64,000 bases of DNA from Psococerastis gibbosa (taxonomy: Eukaryota; Arthropoda; Insecta; Psocodea; Psocidae). Below are positions 12,298 through 25,345 of the stretch, piece after piece. The notes beneath the pieces are model-generated. The model saw nothing but the letters and a program-made list of their open reading frames with translations, had not been told where the DNA came from and did no database searches. The stretch covers positions 434,001 through 498,000 of the forward strand of contig OZ020485.1 of the NCBI GenBank assembly GCA_963971405.1, written 5' to 3'. A program made the position numbers and the translations under genes. How positions within the stretch are numbered: the first letter of the stretch is position 1; the number at the start of each line of letters is the position of its first letter.

Positions 12298-13146
12298 AAA
12301 AAATGGCTATTTACTTATTTTATTTTTTTTAAAGGTCTTGATATGATAAGGGTGTCTTCATTTTGCTTATTTTGGCTCATTGTATTGTACTTAACATTGA
12401 GCAATTGCTCCTGCGAGTTCATCGGTGTAAATGTAGCTAAAAAAAATTCATTCGACAAGAATAAGAAAAATAGCTATTTACTTATTTAATTTTTTTTAAA
12501 GGTTTTAAAAAGATATAGGTGCCTTAATTTTGCTTATTTTGGCTATTTGCTTATTTAGGCTCATTGTATTGTACTTAACATTGACCACTTGCTCCTGCGT
12601 GTTCATCGGTGTAAATGTAGCTACATAAAATTCATTCGACAAGAATACGAAAAATAGCTCTATACTTATTTTATTTTTTTTAAAGGTCTTGATATGACAC
12701 GGGTGTCTTAATTTGGCTTATTTTTGCTCATTGTATTGTAATAAACATTGAGCAATTGCTCCTGCGTGTTCATCGGTGTAAATGTAGCTAAAAAAAATTC
12801 ATTCGACAAGAATAAGAAAAATAGCTATTTACTTATTTTATTTTTTTAAAGGTTTTAAAAGGATATAGGTGTCTTAATTTTGCTTATTTTGGCTCACTGT
12901 ATTGTACTTGACATTGACCAATTGCTCCTGCGTGTTCATCGGTGTAAATGTGGCTAAAAAAAATTCATTCGACAAGAATAAGAAAAATAGCTATTTACAT
13001 ATTTTATTTTTTTAAAGGTTTTAAAAAGATAAAGGTGTCTTAATTTTGCTTATTTTGGCTCATTGTATTGTAATTGACATTGAGAAATTGCTCCTGCGTG
13101 TTCAACGGTTTAAATGTTGCTAAAAAAAATTCATTCGACAAGAATA
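12298..13146. repeat. 5-mer HOR unit, 848 bp, copy b, with an A7 junction
   Basis: The junction lies in a hybrid monomer: gttcaacggtttaaatg on the left joined to aatggct on the right, with one A fewer (aataaaaaaatgg) than its relatives. The same junction is seen near 12297, 22829, 29899 and 39766, so it arose once and was then copied. The 62-kb copy of this region does not have it. Confidence 0.85.
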
Positions 13147-13334
13147 AAAAAAATAGCTATTTACTTATTTTATTTTTTTTAAAGGTCTTGATATGATAAG
13201 GGTGTCTTAATTTGGCTTATTTTGGCTCATTGTATTGTACTTAACATTGAGCAATTGCTCCTGCGTGTTCATCGGTGTAAATGTAGCTAAAAAAAATTCA
13301 TTCGACAAGAATAAGAAAAATAGCTATTTACTTA

Positions 13335-14834
13335 TTTTATTTTTTTAAAGGTCTTAAAAAGATATAGGTGTCTTAATTTTCCTTGTTTAGGTACATTGTG
13401 TAGTACTTAACATTGAGCAATTGCTCCTGCGTGTTCATCGGTGTAAATGTAGCTACAAAAAATTCATTCGACAAGAATACGAAAAATAGCTATATACTTA
13501 TTTTATTTTTTTTAAAGGTCTTGATATGATAAGGGTGTCTTAATTTTGCTTATTTTGGCTCATTGTATTGCACTTGACATTAAACAATTGCTCCTGCGTG
13601 TTCATCGGTTTAAATGTTGCTAAAAAAAATTCATTCGACAAGAATACAAAAAATAGCTATATACTTATTTTATTTTTTTTAAAGGTCTTGATATGATAAG
13701 GGTGTCTTAATTTTGCTTAATTTGGCTCATTGTATTGTACTTAACATTGAGCAATTGCTCCTGCGTGTTCATCGGTGTAAATGTAGCTAAAAAAAATTCA
13801 TTCGACAAGAATAAGAAAAATTGCTATTTACTTATTTTATTTTTTTAAAGGTCTTAAAAAGATATAGGTGTCTTAATTTTCCTTGTTTAGGTACATTGTG
13901 TAGTACTTAACATTGAGCAATTGCTCCTGCGTGTTCATCGGTGTAAATGTAGCTACAAAAAATTCATTCGACAAGAATACGAAAAATAGCTATATACTTA
14001 TTTTATTTTTTTTAAAGGTCTTGATATGATAAGGGTGTCTTAATTTTGCTTATTTTGGCTCATTGTATTGTACTTGACATTAAACAATTGCTCCTGCGTG
14101 TTCATCGGTTTAAATGTTGCTAAAAAAAATTCATTCGACAAGAATACAAAAAATAGCTATATACTTATTTTATTTTTTTTAAAGGTCTTGATATGATAAG
14201 GGTGTCTTAATTTTGCTTATTTTGGCTCATTGTATTGTACTTAACATTGAGCAATTGCTCCTGCGTGTTCATCGGTGTAAATGTAGCTAAACAAAATTCA
14301 TTCGACAAGAATAAGAAAAATAGCTATTTACTTATTTTATTTTTTTTAAAGGTTTAAAAAAGATATAGGTGTCTTAATTTTGCTTATTTTGGCTCAAAAT
14401 ATTGTACTTAACATTGAGCAATTGTTCCTGCGTGTTCATAGGTGTAAATGTAGCTAAAAAAAATTCATTCGACAAGAATATGAAAAATAGCTATTTACTT
14501 ATTTTATTTTTTTAAAGGTTTTAAAAGGATATAGGTGTCTTAATTTTGCTTATTTTGGCTCACTGTATTGTACTTGACATTGAACAATTGCTCCTGCGTG
14601 TTCATCGGTTTAAATGTTGCTAAAAAAAATTCATTCGACAAGAATAAAAAAAATGGCTATTTACTTATTTTATTTTTTTTAAAGGTCTTGATATGATAAG
14701 GGTGTCTTAATTTTGCTTATTTTGGCTCAATGTATTCAACTTAACATTGAGCAATTGCTCCTGCGTGTTCATCGGTGTAAATGTAGCTAAAAAAAATTCA
14801 TTCGACCAGAATAAGAAAAATAGCTATTTACTTA
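13335..14834. repeat. 9-mer HOR unit, 1,500 bp, copy a (contains a duplicated trimer)
   Basis: The sequence from 13335 recurs exactly 1,500 bp downstream with very few differences, for example aatatgaaaaa at 14480 versus aataagaaaaa at 15980. Inside the unit, monomers 1-3 are nearly repeated as monomers 4-6 at an offset of 500 bp (gtcttaaaaa at 13351 and 13851), followed by three distinct monomers. Trimer duplication therefore preceded 9-mer duplication. Confidence 0.88.
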
Positions 14835-16334
14835 TTTTATTTTTTTAAAGGTCTTAAAAAGATATAGGTGTCTTAATTTTCCTTGTTTAGGTACATTGTG
14901 TAGTACTTAACATTGAGCAATTGCTCCTGCGTGTTCATCGGTGTAAATGTAGCTACAAAAAATTCATTCGACAAGAATACGAAAAATAGCTATATACTTA
15001 TTTTATTTTTTTTAAAGGTCTTGATATGATAAGGGTGTCTTAATTTTGCTTATTTTGGCTCATTGTATTGCACTTGACATTAAACAATTGCTCCTGCGTG
15101 TTCATCGGTTTAAATGTTGCTAAAAAAAATTCATTCGACAAGAATACAAAAAATAGCTATATACTTATTTTATTTTTTTTAAAGGTCTTGATATGATAAG
15201 GGTGTCTTAATTTTGCTTAATTTGGCTCATTGTATTGTACTTAACATTGAGCAATTGCTCCTGCGTGTTCATCGGTGTAAATGTAGCTAAAAAAAATTCA
15301 TTCGACAAGAATAAGAAAAATTGCTATTTACTTATTTTATTTTTTTAAAGGTCTTAAAAAGATATAGGTGTCTTAATTTTCCTTGTTTAGGTACATTGTG
15401 TAGTACTTAACATTGAGCAATTGCTCCTGCGTGTTCATCGGTGTAAATGTAGCTACAAAAAATTCATTCGACAAGAATACGAAAAATAGCTATATACTTA
15501 TTTTATTTTTTTTAAAGGTCTTGATATGATAAGGGTGTCTTAATTTTGCTTATTTTGGCTCATTGTATTGTACTTGACATTAAACAATTGCTCCTGCGTG
15601 TTCATCGGTTTAAATGTTGCTAAAAAAAATTCATTCGACAAGAATACAAAAAATAGCTATATACTTATTTTATTTTTTTTAAAGGTCTTGATATGATAAG
15701 GGTGTCTTAATTTTGCTTATTTTGGCTCATTGTATTGTACTTAACATTGAGCAATTGCTCCTGCGTGTTCATCGGTGTAAATGTAGCTAAACAAAATTCA
15801 TTCGACAAGAATAAGAAAAATAGCTATTTACTTATTTTATTTTTTTTAAAGGTTTAAAAAAGATATAGGTGTCTTAATTTTGCTTATTTTGGCTCAAAAT
15901 ATTGTACTTAACATTGAGCAATTGTTCCTGCGTGTTCATAGGTGTAAATGTAGCTAAAAAAAATTCATTCGACAAGAATAAGAAAAATAGCTATTTACTT
16001 ATTTTATTTTTTTAAAGGTTTTAAAAGGATATAGGTGTCTTAATTTTGCTTATTTTGGCTCACTGTATTGTACTTGACATTGAACAATTGCTCCTGCGTG
16101 TTCATCGGTTTAAATGTTGCTAAAAAAAATTCATTCGACAAGAATAAAAAAAATGGCTATTTACTTATTTTATTTTTTTTAAAGGTCTTGATATGATAAG
16201 GGTGTCTTAATTTTGCTTATTTTGGCTCACTGTATTCAACTTAACATTGAGCAATTGCTCCTGCGTGTTCATCGGTGTAAATGTAGCTAAAAAAAATTCA
16301 TTCGACCAGAATAAGAAAAATAGCTATTTACTTA
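14835..16334. repeat. 9-mer HOR unit, 1,500 bp, copy b
   Basis: This second tandem copy is identical to copy a over long stretches. The match ends near 16335, where ttttttaaaggtcttaaaaag is replaced by the ttttaaaagatatagg type. A further difference is cactgtattcaac here versus caatgtattcaac in copy a. Confidence 0.88.
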
Positions 16335-19300
16335 TTTTATTTTTTTTAAAGGTTTTAAAAGATATAGGTGTCTTTATTTTGCTTATTTTGGCTCAATGTA
16401 TTGTACTTAACATTGAGCAATTGTTCCTGCGTGTTCATCGGTGTAAATGTAGCTAAAAAAAATTCATTCGACAAGAATAAGAAAAATAGCTATTTACTTA
16501 TTTTATTTTTTTAAAGGTCTTAAAAAGATATAGGTGTCTTAATTTTCCTTGTTTAGGTACATTGTGTAGTACTTAACATTGAGCAATTGCTCCTGCGTGT
16601 TCATCGGTGTATATGTTGTTAAAAAAAATTCATTCGACAAGAATAAAAAAAATGGCTATTTACTTATTTTATTTTTTTTAAAGGTCATGATATGATAAGG
16701 GTGTCTTAATTTTGCTTATTTTGGCTCACTGTATTCAACTTAACATTGAGCAATTGCTCCTGCGTGTTCATCGGTGTAAATGTAGCTAAAAAAAATTCAT
16801 TCGACCAGAATAAGAAAAATAGCTATTTACTTATTTTATTTTTTTTAAAGGTTTTAAAAAGATATAGGTGTCTTTATTTTGCTTATTTTGGCTCAATGTA
16901 TTGTACTTAACATTGAGCAATTGTTCCTGCGTGTTCATCGGTGTAAATGTAGCTAAAAAAAATTCATTCGACAAGAATAAGAAAAATAGCTATTTACTTA
17001 TTTTTTTTTTTTAAAGGTCTTAAAAAGATATAGGTGTCTTAATTTTGCTTATTTAGGCTCACTGTATTGTACTTAACATTGGCCACTTGCTCCTGCGTGT
17101 CCATCGGTGTAAATGTAGCTACAAAAAATTCATTCGACAAGAATACGAAAAATAGCTATATACTTATTTTATTTTTTTTAAAGGTCTTGATATGACACGG
17201 GTGTCTTAATTTGGCTTATTTAGGCTCACTGTATTGTAGTTAACATTGAGCAATTGCTCCTGCGTGTTCATCGGTGTAAATGTGGCTAAAAAAAATTCAT
17301 TCGACAAGAATAAGAAAAATAGCTATTTACTTATTTTATTTTTTTAAAGGTTTTAAAAAGATAGAGGTGTCTTAATTTTGCTTATTTTGGCTCATTGTAT
17401 TGTACTTGACATTGAGAAATTGCTCCTGCGTGTTCAACGGTTTAAATGTTGCTAAAAAAAATTCATTCGACAAGAATAAAAAAAATAGCTATTTACTTAT
17501 TTTATTTTTTTTAAAGGTCTTGATATGATAAGGGTGTCTTAATTTGGCTTATTTTGGCTCATTGTATTGTACTTAACATTGAGCAATTGCTCCTGCGTGT
17601 TCATCGGTGTAAATGTAGCTAAAAAAAATTCATTCGACAAGAATAAGAAAAATAGCTATTTACTTATTTTATTTTTTTAAAGGTCTTAAAAAGATATAGG
17701 TGTCTTAATTTTCCTTGTTTAGGTACATTGTGTAGTACTTAACATTGAGCAATTGCTCCTGCGTGTTCATCGGTGTAAATGTAGCTACAAAAAATTCATT
17801 CGACAAGAATACGAAAAATAGCTATATACTTATTTTATTTTTTTTAAAGGTCTTGATATGATAAGGGTGTCTTAATTTTGCTTATTTTGGCTCATTGTAT
17901 TGTACTTGACATTAAACAATTGCTCCTGCGTGTTCATCGGTTTAAATGTTGCTAAAAAAAATTCATTCGACAAGAATACAAAAAATAGCTATATACTTAT
18001 TTTATTTTTTTTAAAGGTCTTGATATGATAAGGGTGTCTTAATTTTGCTTATTTTGGCTCATTGTATTGTACTTAACATTGAGCAATTGCTCCTGCGTGT
18101 TCATCGGTGTAAATGTAGCTAAAAAAATTCATTCGACAAGAATAAGAAAAATAGCTATTTACTTATTTTATTTTTTTTAAAGGTTTAAAAAAGATATAGG
18201 TGTCTTAATTTTGCTTATTTTGGCTCAATGTATTGTACTTAACATTGAGCAATTGTTCCTGCGTGTTCATCGGTGTAAATGTAGCTAAAAAAAATTCATT
18301 CGACAAGAATAAGAAAAATAGCTATTTACTTATTTTATTTTTTTAAAGGTCTTAAAAAGACATAGGTGTCTTAATTTTCCTTGTTTAGGTACATTGTGTA
18401 GTACTTAACATTGAGCAATTGCTCCTGCGTGTTCATCGGTGTAAATGTAGCTACAAAAAATTCATTCGACAAGAATACGAAAAATAGCTATATACTTATT
18501 TTATTTTTTTTAAAGGTCTTGATATGATAAGGGTGTCTTAATTTTGCTTATTTTGGCTCACTGTATTGTACTTGACATTAAACAATTGCTCCTTCGTGTT
18601 CATCGGTTTAAATGTTGCTAAAAAAAATTCATTCGACAAGAATAAAAAAAATGGCTATTTACTTATTTTATTTTTTTTAAAGGTTTAAAAAAGATATAGG
18701 TGTCTTAATTTTGCTTATTTTGGCTCAATGTATTGTACTTAACATTGAGCAATTGTTCCTGCGTGTTCATCGGTGTAAATGTAGCTAAAAAAAATTCATT
18801 CGACAAGAATAAGAAAAATAGCTATTTACTTATTTTATTTTTTTAAAGGTTTTAAAAGGATATAGGTGTCTTAATTTTGCTTATTTTGGCTCAATGTATT
18901 GTACTTGACATTGAACAATTGCTCCTGCGTGTTCATCGGTTTAAATGTTGCTAAAAAAAATTCATTCGACAAGAATAAAAAAAATGGCTATTTACTTATT
19001 TTATTTTTTTTAAAGGTCTTGATATGATAAGGGTGTCTTAATTTTGCTTATTTTGGCTCACTGTATTGAACTTAACATTGAGCAATTGCTCCTGCGTGTT
19101 CATCGGTGTAAATGTAGCTAAAAAAAATTCATTCGACAAGAATAAGAAAAATAGCTATTTACTTATTTTATTTTTTTTAAAGGTCTTAAAAAGATATAGG
19201 TGTCTTAATTTTGCTTATTTTGGCTCACTGTATTGAACTTAACATTGAGCAATTGCTCCTGCGTGTTCATCGGTGTAAATGTAGCTAAAAAAAATTCATT

Positions 19301-20114
19301 CGACAAGAATAAGAAAAATAGCTATTTACTTATTTTATTTTTTTTAAAGGTTTTAAAAAGATATAGGTGTCTTTATTTTGCTTATTTTGGCTCATTGTAT
19401 TGTACTTGACATTAAACAATTGCTCCTGCGTGTTCATCGGTTTAAATGTTGCTAAAAAAAATTCATTCGACAAGAATACAAAAAATAGCTACATACTTAT
19501 TTTATTTTTTTTAAAGGTCTTGATATGATAAGGGTGTCTTAATTTTGCTTATTTTGGCTCATTGTATTGTACTTAACATTGAGCAATTGCTCCTGCGTGT
19601 TCATCGGTGTAAATGTAGCTAAACAAAATTCATTCGACAAGAATAAGAAAAATAGCTATTTACTTATTTTATTTTTTTTAAAGGTTTAAAAAAGATATAG
19701 GTGTCTTAATTTTGCTTATTTTGGCTCAAAATATTGTACTTAACATTGAGCAATTGTTCCTGCGTGTTCATAGGTGTAAATGTAGCTAAAAAAAATTCAT
19801 TCGACAAGAATAAGAAAAATAGCTATTTACTTATTTTATTTTTTTAAAGGTTTTAAAAGGATATAGGTGTCTTAATTTTGCTTATTTTGGCTCACTGTAT
19901 TGTACTTGACATTGAACAATTGCTCCTGCGTGTTCATCGGTTTAAATGTTGCTAAAAAAAATTCATTCGACAAGAATAAAAAAAATGGCTATTTACTTAT
20001 TTTATTTTTTTTAAAGGTCTTGATATGATAAGGGTGTCTTAATTTTGCTTATTTTGGCTCACTGTTTTCAACTTAACATTGAGCAATTGCTCCTGCGTGT
20101 TCATCGGTGTAAAT

Positions 20115-23100
20115 GTAGCTACATAAAATTCATTCGACAAGAATACGAAAAATAGCTCTATACTTATTTTATTTTTTTTAAAGGTCTTGATATGACACGG
20201 GTGTCTTAATTTGGCTTATTTTGGCTCATTGTATAGCAATTAACATTGAGCAATTGCTCCTGCGTGTTCATCGGTGTAAATGTAGCTAAAAAAAATTCAT
20301 TCGACAAGAATAAGAAAAATCGCTATTTACTTATTTTATTTTTTTTAACGTTTTAAAAAGATATAAGTGTCTTTATTTTGCTTATTTTGGCTCAATGTAT
20401 TGTACTTAACATTGAGCAATTGTTCCTGCGTGTTCATCGGTGTAAATGTAGCTAAAAAAAATTCATTCGACAAGAATAAGAAAAATAGCTATTTACTTAT
20501 TTTATTTTTCAAAAGGTCTTGATATGATAAGGGTGTGTTAATTTTGCTTACTTTGGCTCACGGTATTCAACTTAACATTGAGCAATTGCTCCTGCGTGTT
20601 CATCGGTGTAAATGTAGCTAAAAAGAATTCATTCGACCAGAATAAGAAAAATAGCTATTTACTTATTTTATTTTTTTTAAAGGTTTTAAAAAGATATAGG
20701 TGTCTTTATTTTGCTTATTTTGGCTCAATGTATTGTACTTAACATTGAGCAATTGTTCCTGCGTGTTCGTCGGTGTAAATGAAGCTAAAAAAAATTCATT
20801 CGACAAGAATAAGAAAAATAGCTATTTACTTATTTTATTTTTTTTAAAGGTCTTAAAAAGATATAGGTGTCTTAATTTTGCTTATTTAGGCTCATTGTAT
20901 TGTACTTAACATTGGCCACTTGCTCCTGCGTGTCCATCGGTGTAAATGTAGCTACAAAAAATTCATTCGACAAGAATACGAAAAATAGCTCTATACTTAT
21001 TTTATTTTTTTTAAAGGTCTTGATATGACACGGGTGTCTTAATTTGGCTTATTTTTGCTCATTGTATTGTAATTAACATTGAGCAATTGCTCCTGCGTGT
21101 TCATCGGTGTAAATGTAGTTAAAAAAAATTCATTCGACAAGAATAAGAAAAATAGCTATTTACTTATTTTATTTTTTTAAAGGTTTTAAAAGGATATAGG
21201 TGTCTTAATTTTGCTTATTTTGGCTCACTGTATTGTACTTGACATTGAACAATTGCTCCTGCGTGTTCATCAGTTTAAATGTTGCTAAAAAAAATTCATT
21301 CGACAAGGATAAAAAAAATGGCTATTTACTTATTTTATTTTTTTTAAAGGTCTTGATATGATAAGGGTGTCTTAATTTTGCTTATTTTGGCTCACTGTAT
21401 TGAACTTAACATTGAGCAATTGCTCCTGCGTGTTCATCGGTGTAAATGTAGCTAAAAAAAATTCATTCGACAAGAATAAGAAAAATAGCTATTTACTTAT
21501 TTTATTTTTTTTAAAGGTTTTAAAAAGATATAGGTGTCGTTATTTTGCTTATTTTGGCTCAATGTATTGTACTTAACATTGAGCGATTGTTCCTGCGTGT
21601 TCATCGGTGTAAATGTAGCTAAAAAAAATTCATTCGACAAGAATAAGAAAAATAGCTATTTACTTATTTTTTTTTTTTTAAAGGTCTTAAAAAGATATAG
21701 GTGTCTTAATTTTGCTTATTTAGGCTCATTGTATTGTACTTAACATTGGCCACTTGCTCCTGCGTGTCCATCGGTGTAAATGTAGCTACAAAAAATTCAT
21801 TCGACAAGAATACGAAAAATAGCTAAATACTTATTTTATTTTTTTTAAAGGTCTTGATATGACACGGGTGTCTTAATTTGGCTTATTTAGGCTCACTGTA
21901 TTGTAATTAACATTGAGCAATTGCTCCTGCGTGTTCATCGGTGTAAATGTTGCTAAAAAAAATTCATTCGACAAGAATAAAAAAAATGGCTATTTACTTA
22001 TTTTATTTTTTTTAAAGGTCTTGATATGATAAGGGTGTCTTCATTTTGCTTATTTTGGCTCATTGTATTGTACTTAACATTGAGCAATTGCTCCTGCGAG
22101 TTCATCGGTGTAAATGTAGCTAAAAAAAATTCATTCGACAAGAATAAGAAAAATAGCTATTTACTTATTTAATTTTTTTTAAAGGTTTTAAAAAGATATA
22201 GGTGCCTTAATTTTGCTTATTTTGGCTATTTGCTTATTTAGGCTCATTGTATTGTACTTAACATTGACCACTTGCTCCTGCGTGTTCATCGGTGTAAATG
22301 TAGCTACATAAAATTCATTCGACAAGAATACGAAAAATAGCTCTATACTTATTTTATTTTTTTTAAAGGTCTTGATATGACACGGGTGTCTTAATTTGGC
22401 TTATTTTTGCTCATTGTATTGTAATAAACATTGAGCAATTGCTCCTGCGTGTTCATCGGTGTAAATGTAGCTAAAAAAAATTCATTCGACAAGAATAAGA
22501 AAAATAGCTATTTACTTATTTTATTTTTTTAAAGGTTTTAAAAGGATATAGGTGTCTTAATTTTGCTTATTTTGGCTCACTGTATTGTACTTGACATTGA
22601 CCAATTGCTCCTGCGTGTTCATCGGTGTAAATGTGGCTAAAAAAAATTCATTCGACAAGAATAAGAAAAATAGCTATTTACATATTTTATTTTTTTAAAG
22701 GTTTTAAAAAGATAAAGGTGTCTTAATTTTGCTTATTTTGGCTCATTGTATTGTAATTGACATTGAGAAATTGCTCCTGCGTGTTCAACGGTTTAAATGT
22801 TGCTAAAAAAAATTCATTCGACAAGAATAAAAAAATGGCTATTTACTTATTTTATTTTTTTTAAAGGTCTTGATATGATAAGGGTGTCTTCATTTTGCTT
22901 ATTTTGGCTCATTGTATTGTACTTAACATTGAGCAATTGCTCCCGCGAGTTCATCGGTGTAAATGTAGCTAAAAAAAATTCATTCGACAAGAATAAGAAA
23001 AATAGCTATTTACTTATTTAATTTTTTTTAAAGGTTTTAAAAAGATATAGGTGCCTTAATTTTGCTTATTTTGGCTATTTGCTTATTTAGGCTCATTGTA

Positions 23101-23710
23101 TTGTACTTAACATTGACCACTTGCTCCTGCGTGTTCATCGGTGTAAATGTAGCTACATAAAATTCATTCGACAAGAATACGAAAAATAGCTCTATACTTA
23201 TTTTATTTTTTTTAAAGGTCTTGATATGACACGGGTGTCTTAATATGGCTTATTTTTGCTCATTGTATTGTAATAAACATTGAGCAATTGCTCCTGCGTG
23301 TTCATCGGTGTAAATGTAGCTAAAAAAAATTCATTCGACAAGAATAAGAAAAATAGCTATTTACTTATTTTATTTTTTTAAAGGTTTTAAAAGGATATAG
23401 GTGTCTTAATTTTGCTTATTTTGGCTCACTTTATTGTACTTGACATTGACCAATTGCTCCTGCGTGTTCATCGGTGTAAATGTGGCTAAAAAAAATTCAT
23501 TCGACAAGAATAAGAAAAATAGCTATTTACATATTTTATTTTTTTAAAGGTTTTAAAAAGATAGAGGTGTCTTAATTTTGCTTATTTTGGCTCATTGTAT
23601 TGTAATTGACATTGAGAAATTGCTCCTGCGTGTTCAACGGTTTAAATGTTGCTAAAAAAAATTCATTCGACAAGAATAAAAAAAATAGCTATTTACTTAT
23701 TTTATTTTTT
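20115..23710. repeat. Beta-dialect block 2
   Basis: This block duplicates 9590-13180 at an offset of about 10,532 bp. It includes the 5-mer pair with its A7 junction at 22829 and two 184-bp monomers (22228, 23077). Private variants include taacgttttaaaaag near 20350, gtaaatgaagct near 20778, cccgcgagtt near 22943 and tatatggctt-type changes near 23245. Confidence 0.83.
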
Positions 23711-25345
23711 TTAAAGGTCTTGATATGATAAGGGTGTCTTAATTTGGCTTATTTTGGCTCATTGTATTGTACTTAACATTGAGCAATTGCTCCTGCGTGT
23801 TCATCGGTGTAAATGTAGCTAAAAAAAATTCATTCGACAAGAATAAGAAAAATAGCTATTTACTTATTTTATTTTTTTAAAGGTCTTAAAAAGATATAGG
23901 TGTCTTAATTTTCCTTGTTTAGGTACATTGTGTAGTACTTAACATTGAGCAATTGCTCCTGCGTGTTCATCGGTGTAAATGTAGCTACAAAAAATTCATT
24001 CGACAAGAATACGAAAAATAGCTATATACTTATTTTATTTTTTTTAAAGGTCTTGATATGATAAGGGTGTCTTAATTTTGCTTATTTTGGCTCATTGTAT
24101 TGCACTTGACATTAAACAATTGCTCCTGCGTGTTCATCGGTTTAAATGTTGCTAAAAAAAATTCATTCGACAAGAATACAAAAAATAGCTATATACTTAT
24201 TTTATTTTTTTTAAAGGTCTTGATATGATAAGGGTGTCTTAATTTTGCTTAATTTGGCTCATTGTATTGTACTTAACATTGAGCAATTGCTCCTGCGTGT
24301 TCATCGGTGTAAATGTAGCTAAAAAAAATTCATTCGACAAGAATAAGAAAAATTGCTATTTACTTATTTTATTTTTTTAAAGGTCTTAAAAAGATATAGG
24401 TGTCTTAATTTTCCTTGTTTAGGTACATTGTGTAGTACTTAACATTGAGCAATTGCTCCTGCGTGTTCATCGGTGTAAATGTAGCTACAAAAAATTCATT
24501 CGACAAGAATACGAAAAATAGCTATATACTTATTTTATTTTTTTTAAAGGTCTTGATATGATAAGGGTGTCTTAATTTTGCTTATTTTGGCTCATTGTAT
24601 TGTACTTGACATTAAACAATTGCTCCTGCGTGTTCATCGGTTTAAATGTTGCTAAAAAAAATTCATTCGACAAGAATACAAAAAATAGCTATATACTTAT
24701 TTTATTTTTTTTAAAGGTCTTGATATGATAAGGGTGTCTTAATTTTGCTTATTTTGGCTCATTGTATTGTACTTAACATTGAGCAATTGCTCCTGCGTGT
24801 TCATCGGTGTAAATGTAGCTAAACAAAATTCATTCGACAAGAATAAGAAAAATAGCTATTTACTTATTTTATTTTTTTTAAAGGTTTAAAAAAGATATAG
24901 GTGTCTTAATTTAGCTTATTTTGGCTCAAAATATTGTACTTAACATTGAGCAATTGTTCCTGCGTGTTCATAGGTGTAAATGTAGCTAAAAAAAATTCAT
25001 TCGACAAGAATAAGAAAAATAGCTATTTACTTATTTTATTTTTTTAAAGGTTTTAAAAGGATATAGGTGTCTTAATTTTGCTTATTTTGGCTCATTGTAT
25101 TGTACTTAACATTGAGCAATTGCTCCTGCGTGTTCATCGGTGTAAATGTAGCTAAACAAAATTCATTCGACAAGAATAAGAAAAATAGCTATTTACTTAT
25201 TTTATTTTTTTTAAAGGTTTAAAAAAGATATAGGTGTCTTAATTTAGCTTATTTTGGCTCAAAATATTGTACTTAACATTGAGCAATTGTTCCTGCGTGT
25301 TCATAGGTGTAAATGTAGCTAAAAAAAATTCATTCGACAAGAATA
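23710..25345. repeat. Alpha-dialect block 3, ending in a 333-bp dimer duplication
   Basis: This block continues the 10,532-bp offset copy up to about 25090 (matching 13180-14560). It then carries a two-monomer tandem duplication: aaacaaaattc at 24821 and 25154, and the rare aatttagctt in both copies. It ends within one monomer near 25340, where aagaataag switches to aagaatacg. That switch is the start of the large segmental copy. Confidence 0.83.

Larger units (their letters stand above)
2110..13170. repeat. Beta-dialect block 1
   Basis: This is the largest beta region. It is defined by gacacgggtg monomers, ggccacttg and gaccacttg junctions, the ttactttggctcacgg monomer, and five copies of the 184-bp monomer. 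The alpha marker ccttgtttagg is absent from end to end. It contains the 17-mer pair, the 8-mer pair and the 5-mer pair listed separately. No gene is seen. Confidence 0.85.
13170..20115. repeat. Alpha-dialect block 2
   Basis: This block is marked by ccttgtttaggtac monomers at about 13381, 13881, 14881, 15381, 16550, 17710 and 18380, and by aaacaaaattc monomers. No 184-bp monomer is present. A short beta patch (ggccacttg, gacacgggtg) lies at about 16900-17500. The right edge is a switch inside one monomer near 20115, from the actgttttcaac type to the gctacataaaattc type. The part from 16335 to 20060 recurs at 33.27-37.0 kb and 44.3-48.2 kb. Confidence 0.83.

Noticed and set aside
12265..12489. 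74-codon open frame (also at 22797, 29867, 39734) that looked like a distinct gene family
   Set aside because: It exists only because the 5-mer duplication junction has one A fewer, which joins two frames. It marks a repeat junction, not a coding sequence.
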